A stretch of 64,000 nt of DNA from Polaromonas sp. JS666 (GCF_000013865.1 NC_007948.1:5013001-5077000), one strand, 5' to 3'. Counted from the first letter of the stretch, positions 18,184 to 25,814 are shown. Notes: generated by a model not told the origin, from the sequence alone. Numbers and translations: made by a program.

Positions 18184-18585
18184 ATGTTGATGAGCGTGTT
18201 TCTTGTGGAGGACATAGCCGCTATCCGCGACTCATTGATCGAGGGCATGGAAGAGCTTGCGCCGCTCCAATTCGTGGGCCAGGCGGGCGGTGAAACGGCG
18301 GCCAGGCAATGGTTTGACGCCAATCACGACAACTGGGACCTGGCCATTGTTGACCTCTTCCTGGCCGAAGGCTCGGGCTTTGGCGTGCTGAAGGTTTGCC
18401 AGGCGCGCCATCCCTGGCAGAAAGTGGTCGTACTCACCAGCCACAGCCAGAAGAACATCCTGGACCATTGTTGGGATCTCGGCGCAGACGAGGTGTTTCA
18501 CAAAGCCGCCGACGTGGACAAGCTCGTCGACTTTTGCAGGGCCCACGCACAACACCTCGCCACCATTCCCCGGACCGTGCAGTAA
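18184..18585 (+). CDS. Single-domain response regulator
   Basis: 133 residues forming only a receiver domain. Acidic residues occur in 'FLVEDIAAIRD', the phospho-acceptor Asp in 'LAIVDLFLAEGSGFGVL', the Thr/Ser switch in 'VVLTSHSQ' and the Lys in 'VFHKAADVDKLVDFC'. There is no DNA-binding or enzymatic output domain and no kinase gene nearby, so it probably acts by protein contact or as a phosphate sink. AGGAAC precedes the ATG; an in-frame ATG two codons later is an alternative start. This is the last gene before the A/T-richer island. Confidence 0.88.
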   Translation: MLMSVFLVEDIAAIRDSLIEGMEELAPLQFVGQAGGETAARQWFDANHDNWDLAIVDLFLAEGSGFGVLKVCQARHPWQKVVVLTSHSQKNILDHCWDLGADEVFHKAADVDKLVDFCRAHAQHLATIPRTVQ

Positions 18586-18916
18586 ACGGCTTCGGGCGGC
18601 GCCGTGGTGATCAGCAGGAAGTAAGACGCGGCAAGCCGCGGTTCGCCTTTGCTCCCTCTCCCCCTGGGAAATGGCAGGGGCTGAGCGCTGCGGCTCCAGA
18701 TGCGCCCGCGCGCATTTGGACAGCGCGAAGAAGCCCAGGCTCTGACTGGGCTGCGGTCTGCAAGACAGGGCCAACAGCCTTCAAACACGCCCGGCGAAAC
18801 ATCAGGCGCTGCCCGTTGAGCAGAACAACCACCAGGGTGCGGCGCGTGCCGTGAAGCGTTGTCTTGCAGGTGCAGGGCAGCAGGTTCATTGACAAATGGA
18901 TTGCTCGTTGCGACTA

Positions 18917-18958
18917 TTTTCATAGCTGCATGCACCCGTGCTCTATGGGCTGGTGGCC
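18917..18958 (+). repeat. Interspersed TTTGATAGCTG repeat, copy A
   Basis: A 42-base unit starting TTTTCATAGCTGCATGC and ending GGGCTGGTGGCC. It aligns end to end with 25684-25725, and with a shorter copy at 33338-33372. All are intergenic. I recall this motif as common in Comamonadaceae intergenic DNA; that is memory, not a search. Confidence 0.6.
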
Positions 18959-19019
18959 ATTTCCATGCTGAATAGCTCTCTGGCACATCGACACTGCCGA
19001 CGCAGCTAGGCAACCATCT

Positions 19020-19041
19020 TTTGGTGAATATTCACACCAAA
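19020..19041. promoter_or_regulatory. Dyad upstream of the TIR/SLOG operon
   Basis: TTTGGTG (19020-19026) and CACCAAA (19035-19041) are perfect inverted arms around AATATTCA. The site lies about 145 bases before the first island gene in A/T-rich DNA and is a candidate operator. No regulator gene is present in the island. Confidence 0.45.
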
Positions 19042-19185
19042 TATTTTCACAAATGAATACCTTCGGGGTACCGCCTCCTCAATACTGACTAGAACCGACG
19101 CGCTTTCCCTGTGATGATGGTTGTCACAAAGTGTTCAATGAGTCAGCACTCCCCGGGCGGAGTGTACCGAGGAGGCCAGAAAAGA

Positions 19186-19725
19186 ATGAGCTACGGACTT
19201 TTAGGGAGCATGCAACCGATTCATCCTGAGATCAGGCACAAGGTATTTGTGACCTATCACCATGGTGGCGACCAATCGTATTACGACGATTTTTCTAACG
19301 CGTTCCACGATATCTACGACGTTATCTACGACAACTCGCTAGAACGGCGAGTTGACAGTGACGACATCAACTATGTGATGCGGCGTATCCGCGAGAATCA
19401 CATTGCCGGCAGTTCCTGCACGATCGTTCTCGTCGGCAAAGATACTTGGGGCCGCAAATACGTCGACTGGGAAATTATGGCAACGCTCGAAAAGGAGCAT
19501 GCACTGATCGGAGTTCAATTGCCGACGGCGGCCCGATCTGACGAAAACCAGATCATCGTTCCTGGTCGGCTATATGACAACATTCAATCTGGATTCGCAC
19601 TATGGCTAACCTGGCAGCAGATCACGGCTAGTGCCACCCAGCTCCAGCAATATGTTGCCGAGGCAAAAACTCGCGGCACGGGGCTTATCGACAATGCGCG
19701 CGACCGTCGCCTGCGCAACGCCTGA
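19186..19725 (+). CDS. TIR-like (DUF1863/ThsB-type) protein, island gene 1
   Basis: About 179 residues from the ATG at 19186, which follows GAGGAGG; an in-frame ATG at 19111 would add 25 unlikely residues. The core is an MTH538/ThsB-type TIR-like fold: 'HKVFVTYHHGGDQSYYDDF' (strand A and loop), 'DINYVMRRIRENHIAGSSCTIVLVGKDTW' and 'GRKYVDWEIMATLEKEHALIGVQLP'. In Thoeris, ThsB-type proteins make a cyclic ADP-ribose-like signal on phage infection. The C-terminal 50 residues are polar and not recognised. It begins a seven-gene run with gaps of 48 bases or less. Function in defence is inferred from fold and context. Confidence 0.78.
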   Translation: MSYGLLGSMQPIHPEIRHKVFVTYHHGGDQSYYDDFSNAFHDIYDVIYDNSLERRVDSDDINYVMRRIRENHIAGSSCTIVLVGKDTWGRKYVDWEIMATLEKEHALIGVQLPTAARSDENQIIVPGRLYDNIQSGFALWLTWQQITASATQLQQYVAEAKTRGTGLIDNARDRRLRNA

Positions 19726-19733
19726 GGCCGACG

Positions 19734-20924
19734 ATGCACGACCCAACCCGTCCATTCCTCGTCATTTACGTAGCTTGGCATCCTGACTTCGCTGGGGGTG
19801 CGGAAATCGCCGAGGCGCTCCGGGAACATTTTCGCCGCAAGCATTATGAGAACGTCGCTGGGGGTACCGGCCTGAGCATAATTTTCCGCTCAACCCCGGC
19901 GCATAACGCCAGTGCACCGATACCCATAGATTTGGACGAAGCAGAAACAACCGCTATCGTCGTCCTAGTGGAGTCGAATCTTTCCGCTGACACGAACTGG
20001 ATTCACTATGTACGGGAATTAGAAGACCGGGCAGAAGCTGTAGGCCTCGGGTCGCGTGTATTTCCCGTAGCGCTGGAGGCGTCAGCAGTAAAGACAGGGA
20101 TTAGCGCGCAGGCATTGCGCTGGGATAAGTGGAACGGAACACCAGCTGAACTTCGGCAGCGCCTCATTAGAGAGCTCACTTACCAGTTCTGCCGGATGTT
20201 GCGACATTACCTTGAACATCTGAAGCGGCCGGAGGAGGAAGACGCAGCGCTGGAGGCTTATTTGAAGAAGGTACAGGTATTCCTCAGCCACTCTAAACAT
20301 GACGCCGACGGAGAGCGGATAGCGCATGCGATCAGAGACCGGCTACATGATGGACAAGGGGGAACTGGCTTGTCGAGCTTTTTCGACGTGCACGATATTC
20401 CTCCAGGCCTCCGCTTCCAAAAAGTATTGTTTCTTCAGGTGAAATTGAGCGCAGTCGTAGCGGTTCACACAGACTCCTACTCGTCACGAGAATGGTGCCG
20501 TCGGGAGATTATTGAGGCGAAGCGGTGGAACGTCCCGCTGGTGATTGCCAATTGCATTAGCAGTATGGATGAGCGCGGCTTTCCCTACATGGGTAACGTA
20601 CCAGTCGTGCGCATGGACCCTCACGGCACGGGCCGTATCGACTTCGTGATCGGCCGCCTTCTCGACGAGGTGCTAAAGGATTTCCTGTGGCATTGCCGAA
20701 TCGAGCTGACGGGCGCGGCCGCAGGTCCTGCAGTAATATTTCTTCCGCGGCCTCCGGAACTCATTTCGCTTGCGGGCTTGCCAGCGGCAACAGCCGTACC
20801 TGAACCCGTGATCGTATACCCCGATCCCCCATTGAGCGCAGAGGAAGAGCGCCTGTTCGAGGAAGTGGCTCCACACGTGCGTTTGCGAAGTCTGACTGAA
20901 TGGCTAGCCGGAGCAACACTATGA
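19734..20924 (+). CDS. Tandem TIR-domain protein, island gene 2
   Basis: 396 residues with two TIR-type domains. Domain 1 (about 5-115) reads 'FLVIYVAWHPDFAGGAEIAEALREHF' and 'TTAIVVLVESNLSADTNWIHYVREL'. Domain 2 (about 186-310) reads 'KVQVFLSHSKHDADGERIAHAIRDRL', a BB-loop 'FDVHDIPPGLRF' and 'DSYSSREWCRREIIEAKRWNVP', whose Glu after WCRR matches the NADase catalytic Glu. The matching part of domain 1 (W-IHYVREL) lacks the WCRRE arrangement, so domain 1 may be non-catalytic. The C-terminal 80 residues are Pro-rich, then acidic. It starts eight bases after gene 1 and overlaps gene 3 by four. No membrane helix was seen. Confidence 0.82.
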   Translation: MHDPTRPFLVIYVAWHPDFAGGAEIAEALREHFRRKHYENVAGGTGLSIIFRSTPAHNASAPIPIDLDEAETTAIVVLVESNLSADTNWIHYVRELEDRAEAVGLGSRVFPVALEASAVKTGISAQALRWDKWNGTPAELRQRLIRELTYQFCRMLRHYLEHLKRPEEEDAALEAYLKKVQVFLSHSKHDADGERIAHAIRDRLHDGQGGTGLSSFFDVHDIPPGLRFQKVLFLQVKLSAVVAVHTDSYSSREWCRREIIEAKRWNVPLVIANCISSMDERGFPYMGNVPVVRMDPHGTGRIDFVIGRLLDEVLKDFLWHCRIELTGAAAGPAVIFLPRPPELISLAGLPAATAVPEPVIVYPDPPLSAEEERLFEEVAPHVRLRSLTEWLAGATL

Positions 20925-21760
20925 GTTACAGGGAAGCGCTCAGCCAATGCACGGTTGCTATATCGATATCGGAAAGTCCGGATATGCCAGCCCTGGGATT
21001 AAGTAACGAGCATCTTCGTGACGCCATGACAGAAATCGCTCGCCATTTGCTCGCGCTGGGCGCTCGCCTCGTCTATGGTGGCGATCTGCGCGCTCACGGT
21101 TTCAGTGACTTGCTGTTCGAGTTGATCGCCCGCCACCGTCGCGATGCGAACGATGGCGACGATCGAACGGGCGTTACCAATTATCTGGCATGGCCTGTCC
21201 ATATCAGTATGGCAGCACCCAATCTGAAGAAGATCTCCGCAGACCTCGTCGGTTCTGCAGAACTCATCTATCTCGCACTCAATGGTGACCTACTAACCCC
21301 CGCCGAGCGCCAGACCTTGGCGCTCGGTCAGCCTACGGAAGAAGAGTGGGCAATAGGACTAACCAGTATGCGTGACGTTATGCGCAACTCCACGGATGCT
21401 CGCGTAGTGCTAGGCGGCCGGGTGGACCAATATAAGGGCCTCATGCCTGGCATCGCAGAGGAAGCATTGATGTCGCTTCAGGTTGGGCAACCGATTTTTC
21501 TGCTGGGCGGCTTTGGCGGATGCACGCGCGACATTGCTGAGACTCTTGGTCTCGCGCCGCCTTGGGCCGCTTCGCGTCTGGCGTGGCCGGGTAGGCATGA
21601 GTTTGAAGCCTTCCAAGTATCCAATCTGAACAACGGACTTACTGCCCAGGAAAACACTACGCTCGCGCGCACTCCGCATGTCGATCAGGCTATCGCGCTT
21701 GTTCTTAGAGGATTGTTGCGCATCAGTGAATCTCCGGAATCCCACGTAATAACCAACTAA
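20921..21760 (+). CDS. Stand-alone SLOG-domain protein, island gene 3
   Basis: 279 residues from the ATG at 20921, which overlaps the previous stop (ATGA). The Rossmann-like SLOG pattern is visible: 'TVAISISESPDMPALGLS', 'IARHLLALGARLVYGGDLRAHGFSDLLFELI', and near residue 190 'VGQPIFLLGGFGGCTRDIAETLGL'. SLOG domains bind NAD-derived or other nucleotide signals; in Thoeris ThsA the SLOG domain senses the TIR product. Here no SIR2, nuclease, membrane or caspase effector is fused. It may therefore sense a signal from the adjacent TIR proteins and act through a partner, or process nucleotides itself. Both are inference. Confidence 0.78.
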   Translation: MSYREALSQCTVAISISESPDMPALGLSNEHLRDAMTEIARHLLALGARLVYGGDLRAHGFSDLLFELIARHRRDANDGDDRTGVTNYLAWPVHISMAAPNLKKISADLVGSAELIYLALNGDLLTPAERQTLALGQPTEEEWAIGLTSMRDVMRNSTDARVVLGGRVDQYKGLMPGIAEEALMSLQVGQPIFLLGGFGGCTRDIAETLGLAPPWAASRLAWPGRHEFEAFQVSNLNNGLTAQENTTLARTPHVDQAIALVLRGLLRISESPESHVITN

Positions 21761-21771
21761 GGAGAAGAACT

Positions 21772-22242
21772 ATGGCTGGACCTAGGAATATATTTATTAG
21801 CCACATACACGCGGATGACAGCAGATTGCAACCACTAAAAGACCTTTTGAATCAAAGTGGGTTCGAGGCGCGTGACGGATCCATCAACAGCAGCAACCCC
21901 AACAACGCTTCCAGTCCGGACTACATCAAGTCATCAATCCTTGCGCCCAGGATTCAGTGGGCTAGCGTGTTAGTTGTACTAATCTCGCAAAACACCCAAC
22001 ACAGCGAATATGTAAATTGGGAAATTGAGTACGCAGAAAAGCAAGGTAAACGCATCGTTGGCGTTTGGGACCATGGTGCTGGACAGTGCGACATACCAGA
22101 GGCATTGGATAAATATGCAGACGCCATAGTAGGCTGGCAGGGTGATCGAATCAAAGACGCCATCAACGGCGTTATCAACAACTTTGAGTCGCCCGAAGGC
22201 ATGCCTCCCCCGCAGCGTCCCGTCCCACGCTACACCTGCTGA
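21772..22242 (+). CDS. TIR-like (ThsB-type) protein, island gene 4
   Basis: 156 residues, start supported by AAGGAG seven bases upstream. The TIR-like core is 'RNIFISHIHADDSRLQPLKDLLNQSGFE', 'PDYIKSSILAPRIQWASVLVVLISQNTQ' and 'HSEYVNWEIEYAEKQGKRIVGVWDHG', the usual arrangement of DUF1863/ThsB proteins. It ends with a Pro-rich tail (GMPPPQRPVPRYTC). It is distinct in sequence from gene 1, so the operon holds two TIR-like proteins plus a tandem TIR. Local composition is strikingly low in G+C (24 of 60 bases in 21781-21840). Confidence 0.78.
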   Translation: MAGPRNIFISHIHADDSRLQPLKDLLNQSGFEARDGSINSSNPNNASSPDYIKSSILAPRIQWASVLVVLISQNTQHSEYVNWEIEYAEKQGKRIVGVWDHGAGQCDIPEALDKYADAIVGWQGDRIKDAINGVINNFESPEGMPPPQRPVPRYTC

Positions 22243-22250
22243 TAGTTCCA

Positions 22251-22883
22251 ATGCGATTGTTCTCATATGTCGTTGCGCGGGACTACGGCTTCGCGCCCAA
22301 CCCCTTCGGAAAATCGTGCACGCTAGCAACATGCAAACCGCAGATACGGCAGAGCGCCGCAAAAGGGGATTGGATCATTGGTCTTTCAGCGAGGCAGGAC
22401 AACCCGGATTTGAGCATCGTTTACGTCATGAGGGTCGATAACGTCGTTACCTACAACGAGTACTGGAGCGATGAGCAGTACAGCTATAAAAAGCCCAGCC
22501 GATCCGGCAGCTTGAAACAAGTATTCGGCGACAACATCTATCACCGAATCGAACCCGGGGGATGGCAGCAGGTTGACTCTCACCATAGCCTAGAGGATGG
22601 ATCTCCTAACCCCCGCAATATCGCAAACGACACCCAATCCGAACACGTCTTGATCGGAGACAGATTTGCTTATTGGGGCAGTCGAGGCCCAAAGGTACCT
22701 TCCGCATTTTTGAACTTCAATGACTGCACGATTCAGGTTGGTAGAGGGCATAAGAACCGATTTCCTTCCGAGTTCGTCGACGAATTCGTTGCGTGGTTCG
22801 AAGCACAGCAAGAGCAGGGATACCTCGGACCCCCATATCGCTGGGGAAGGCAGAAAGCCAAGTGGTCCAAGCCTCCTACCTGA
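22251..22883 (+). CDS. Nmad2 (nucleotide modification associated domain 2) protein, island gene 5
   Basis: 210 residues. The opening 'LFSYVVARDYGFAPNPFGKSCTLATCKPQIRQSA' with 'GDWIIGLSA' and 'VYVMRVDNVVTYNEYWSDEQY' is the characteristic Nmad2 pattern. It continues with 'HVLIGDRFAYWGSRGPKVP' and a C-terminal helix with 'EFVDEFVAWF'. Nmad domains were described as partners of phage and bacterial base-modification enzymes; their biochemical activity is not established. The ATG lies eight bases after gene 4. With the MazG and UDG-like genes that follow it suggests handling of modified nucleotides or bases. Confidence 0.82.
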   Translation: MRLFSYVVARDYGFAPNPFGKSCTLATCKPQIRQSAAKGDWIIGLSARQDNPDLSIVYVMRVDNVVTYNEYWSDEQYSYKKPSRSGSLKQVFGDNIYHRIEPGGWQQVDSHHSLEDGSPNPRNIANDTQSEHVLIGDRFAYWGSRGPKVPSAFLNFNDCTIQVGRGHKNRFPSEFVDEFVAWFEAQQEQGYLGPPYRWGRQKAKWSKPPT

Positions 22884-22931
22884 AACCGAAGTTGTCTTAA
22901 TTTTTCCCTTGTAACACTCGAGAGAACACCT

Positions 22932-24146
22932 ATGGCTTCAGCGATCGCTCAACACCCGGCACTAACGCTTGCCGATTACGCGTCTGCCGCGAATGAGACA
23001 GATCGCTTTGCAAAGGTACCTCAAAGGTACGACCAACTTCGATTCGGTTTTTTTGGCGAGGTGGGTGGACTACTCGCGGCATTGAAGAAAGTCAATCGTG
23101 ACCAACTTAAAGAATCGGAAACCGAGGTGGCCGGCGAAGAGATCGGAGATGCGCTGTGGTACCTAGTCGCGGTAACCCATACTCAGGGTGTCAATCCAGA
23201 ACAACTTGGAATCTCATGCCTTCGTACTTTACGGTCAAGATTTTCTGAACGTGATCGCGATAGCGTCGGACCTATAAACTTCCGGCAGTTCGATGGTATC
23301 GTCGCCCTTCACGGACACGAGTTGGAAGCTAAGCGAACAGAGCTCCTCGGCGAACTGGCTAACGCAAGCGGTGAATTTGTTGGTCATAGCATCGCCTCAC
23401 AGCGAGGTATTAACGAATCTTCACTTCCCGATCTCTTCGGCGCTCTACTCGCTCTTCTTGCGCTGGTCTCCGCCTCATTTAACCTGAAACTTGAGGATGT
23501 GGCCCGCGATAATCTGGTCAAAATTCTTGGCCGTTGGCCGGGTCTTACCCCGCAATACGTCAGTCCCTTTGATGAGCAATTCGACGCCCATGAACAGCTG
23601 CCTAGAGAGTTTCGCATCGAGTTCATAGAACGGGGTGGGATTGAAGCCGGTCATGTTGTGCAGCGGCGCAACGGCGTCTTTATCGGAGATCGCTTGACCG
23701 ATAACAGCAATGAGCCAGACGACTACCGCTTTCATGACGTGTTTCACCTCGCGTACGTCGCCCATCTCGGCTGGTCCCCTGTCATCCGAGCGCTTTTTAA
23801 GATGAAGCGCAAATCGAGGCCGGAGATAGACAAGAACGAAGACGGCGCGCGGGCAATGATCATTGAAGAAGGTATCGCCACTTGGATTTTCAATCACGCC
23901 AAGAAGCGCGGTTTCTATGAAGACATCCAGGTTGGCAAGCTTGACTACAGCCTCCTGAAACAGGTTCACAGCATGGTCAGCGGTTACGAAGTTCGCGAGT
24001 GTCCGATGTGGCAATGGGAGCAAGCGATACTTGAGGGTTTCCGGGTGTTCCGTGAACTGCGGCATCCCGATCATCGCGGCGGCGTGGTAATCGTAAATAT
24101 GATTGCCCATAAGCTGTCTTTTGAGCGTACAGACAATACAACATGA
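22932..24146 (+). CDS. MazG-like protein with MazG_C domain, island gene 6
   Basis: 404 residues. Residues about 30-105 form a MazG-type all-alpha nucleotide pyrophosphohydrolase ('GFFGEVGGLLAALKKVNRD', 'EEIGDALWYLVAVTHTQ'). The C-terminal half (about 215-395) matches the MazG C-terminal domain, with 'DDYRFHDVFHLAYVAHLGWSPVIRALFKMKRKS' and 'GARAMIIEEGIATWIFNHAKKR'. In active MazG enzymes the first metal motif is usually E-x-x-E followed by another acidic residue. Here it reads EVGG-LLA, so two expected acidic ligands are Gly and Ala, while the later EIGD is intact. Activity may be reduced or altered. It overlaps gene 7 by four bases. Confidence 0.82.
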   Translation: MASAIAQHPALTLADYASAANETDRFAKVPQRYDQLRFGFFGEVGGLLAALKKVNRDQLKESETEVAGEEIGDALWYLVAVTHTQGVNPEQLGISCLRTLRSRFSERDRDSVGPINFRQFDGIVALHGHELEAKRTELLGELANASGEFVGHSIASQRGINESSLPDLFGALLALLALVSASFNLKLEDVARDNLVKILGRWPGLTPQYVSPFDEQFDAHEQLPREFRIEFIERGGIEAGHVVQRRNGVFIGDRLTDNSNEPDDYRFHDVFHLAYVAHLGWSPVIRALFKMKRKSRPEIDKNEDGARAMIIEEGIATWIFNHAKKRGFYEDIQVGKLDYSLLKQVHSMVSGYEVRECPMWQWEQAILEGFRVFRELRHPDHRGGVVIVNMIAHKLSFERTDNTT

Positions 24147-24814
24147 CTCCAAGCTCGTTCGTTAAAGATCTTGCAGCGATCTCGCTCTCGAACGTCTTTA
24201 ATCCATACTCGGATATCTGTCCGATCCATGATCTGGCAGATGCTCCCGTTGCACGTCGCAGGAACCTCCGTACGTATTTGGCCGCAGCTGCAACGCTAGG
24301 CGTAGACACTATTTGGATGGGCCGGGACCTCGGGTACAGGGGCGGCAGGCGGACCGGACTGGCTCTGACGGATGAGTGCCATCTCGCTGAGCTTGGGAAA
24401 CTTTTTCCTGGATCTCAGTTGTCACAAGCTACACGTGGGCAAGCTGTAGCAGAACGAACGGCTGCGGAAATTTGGGCACTACTTCGCGTATTACCTCTTC
24501 CTCCTCTGTTATGGAATGTCTTTCCGTTCCATCCCCATGAGGATGGCAATCCCCTTAGTAATCGCAAGTTCAGTGCGAGAGAGCTAAAAGAGGTCGACGA
24601 ATTGAATGGGGCCTTAGTATCCTGGCTCAAGGTGAGGCGCATCATCGCAATTGGTCAGGATGCTGCTCAATACGCTACCCGTTTCGGGGTTGAGGTGACC
24701 ACGGTGCGGCACCCGAGTTATGGCGGCGTGATGGAATTTAGGCAGGGAATTCGCAATCTGTATGGTCTTGCTGACGTTGGTGATTCCTCCCGACCTCAAG
24801 AATCGCTTTTTTAG
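24143..24814 (+). CDS. Uracil-DNA glycosylase superfamily protein, island gene 7
   Basis: 223 residues with UDG-superfamily landmarks: 'TIWMGRDLGYRGGRRTGLALTDE' (motif 1 region), 'PPLLWNVFPFHPHEDGNPLSNRKF' (Asn-containing strand) and 'TTVRHPSYGGVMEFRQGI' (His-Pro-Ser active-site motif near the end). These enzymes excise uracil or other odd bases from DNA. The start overlaps the MazG gene stop (ATGA). As last gene of the operon with Nmad2 and MazG, it may target modified bases in invading DNA or repair damage from the system. That role is inference. Confidence 0.8.
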   Translation: MTPSSFVKDLAAISLSNVFNPYSDICPIHDLADAPVARRRNLRTYLAAAATLGVDTIWMGRDLGYRGGRRTGLALTDECHLAELGKLFPGSQLSQATRGQAVAERTAAEIWALLRVLPLPPLLWNVFPFHPHEDGNPLSNRKFSARELKEVDELNGALVSWLKVRRIIAIGQDAAQYATRFGVEVTTVRHPSYGGVMEFRQGIRNLYGLADVGDSSRPQESLF

Positions 24815-24859
24815 GTTCGATGCCAATGTAAGCTATTGTTGCGCGTCCAAACCATCCGC

Positions 24860-25618
24860 ATGACCCACGCCGTCTCCCGCCTGCGCACCGCGCGCCTGGC
24901 GCGTAGCTCCAAACCCTTTCTGGCCCGTGGCGGTCCGCGCGGGGAGCGCTGTGCCGGGTGCCGCCTGGTGCTTAGCCACTGCCTGTGTGCCTTGCGCCCG
25001 GCAGTGCCTGTGCGCGCGGGGGTGTGCCTGATCATGGCCGACATTGAGCCGCTCAAGCCCAGCAACACGGGCTGGCTGATTGCCGATGTGGTCTCTAGCA
25101 CCTTTGCCTTTGGCTGGGCGCGCACCGAGGTGGACCCTGCGCTGCTGGCCCTGCTGGCCGACACGCAGTGGCAGCCGTATCTGGTGTTTCCAGGGGAGTT
25201 TGTGGCGGCCGGGCGGGTGGTGACAGAGGTGCCGCCCATCGAAGCCGAGGACGGCAACGAAGTTCGGCAGGGCAAGCGGCCACTGTTTGTGTTGCTGGAC
25301 GCCACTTGGCCCGAGGCGCGCAAGATGTTTCGCAAGAGCCCTTACCTGGACCACCTGCCTGTGCTCAGCCTGCAGAGCGAGCAACTCTCTCGCTATAAGC
25401 TGCGCCGCTCGAAGCGCCAGATTGGGGAACAGAGCCACTTTTGCACTTCTGAAGTAGCCGCCCTGTGCCTGGAGCTGGCCGGTGAAACGCATGCGGCGCA
25501 GACGCTGGAGGCTTATCTGGATGTGTTTACCAACCACTACCTGAATGCCAAACAGCAGTTGCCGGTGGACATGGAGGGCGCTGCGCACCAGCGTTTGCGT
25601 GCCTTGCGCAACGTGTAG
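24860..25618 (+). CDS. DTW domain protein (tRNA-uridine aminocarboxypropyltransferase family)
   Basis: 252 residues from the ATG at 24860; a TTG at 24836 is less likely. The N-terminal zinc-type cysteines are in 'CAGCRLVLSHCLC', followed by 'LIMADIEPLKPSNTGWLIADVV' and the DTW-type signature 'LLDATWPEARKMFRKSPYL', then 'YKLRRSKRQIGEQSHFCTSEVAAL'. Family enzymes add the acp group to uridine in tRNA. High GC content returns here, marking the right edge of the island only 45 bases after the UDG-like gene. Confidence 0.9.
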   Translation: MTHAVSRLRTARLARSSKPFLARGGPRGERCAGCRLVLSHCLCALRPAVPVRAGVCLIMADIEPLKPSNTGWLIADVVSSTFAFGWARTEVDPALLALLADTQWQPYLVFPGEFVAAGRVVTEVPPIEAEDGNEVRQGKRPLFVLLDATWPEARKMFRKSPYLDHLPVLSLQSEQLSRYKLRRSKRQIGEQSHFCTSEVAALCLELAGETHAAQTLEAYLDVFTNHYLNAKQQLPVDMEGAAHQRLRALRNV

Positions 25619-25630
25619 GGCGATGCGTGG

Positions 25631-25660
25631 CATGGATTGCGGGTCAGGCCCGCAATGACA
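25631..25660. repeat. CATGGATTGCGGGTC hairpin repeat, copy 1
   Basis: CATGGATTGCGGGTC-GGCCCGCAATGACA forms a hairpin (TTGCGGG/CCCGCAA). Near-identical copies lie at 25784-25814 and 43666-43695, all intergenic. The rest of the 25619-25910 gap holds the second copy and a 42-base interspersed repeat (25684-25725), with no gene seen. Confidence 0.75.
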
Positions 25661-25683
25661 GACGGGGTGGGTAACGCGCCTGC

Positions 25684-25725
25684 TTTGATAGCTGGTTGCG
25701 TCCGCTCGTAAAGCGGCTGGAGGCC
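25684..25725 (+). repeat. Interspersed TTTGATAGCTG repeat, copy B
   Basis: The unit runs from TTTGATAGCTGGTTGCG to AGCGGCTGGAGGCC and includes a small CCGCT/AGCGG hairpin. It aligns over its full 42 bases with the copy at 18917-18958. Confidence 0.6.
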
Positions 25726-25783
25726 GATTTTGCTTCAAGCCACGGCATGGCGGCCTCCTGCGTCGCGTGGGGGTGACGCGTTG

Positions 25784-25814
25784 CATGGATGGCGGGTCGG
25801 GGCCCGCCATGACA
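25784..25814. repeat. CATGGATTGCGGGTC hairpin repeat, copy 2
   Basis: A variant of the 25631-25660 repeat in which both stem arms changed together (GGCGGG pairs with CCCGCC), so the hairpin is kept. Confidence 0.7.

Larger units (their letters stand above)
18586..19185. other. 600-bp gene-free stretch at the left island boundary
   Basis: No convincing coding sequence was seen. The first 300 bases are GC-rich like the core. From about 18900 the composition shifts toward A/T. The stretch contains one copy of a 42-base interspersed repeat (18917-18958) and a dyad at 19020-19041. I saw no tRNA or integrase remnant. The promoter of the seven-gene operon should lie in its right half. Confidence 0.6.

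Noticed and set aside
18586..19110. tRNA or attachment site at the island edge
   Set aside because: No cloverleaf, no T-loop consensus and no matching direct repeat was found between the left edge and the 24815-24860 right edge by eye.
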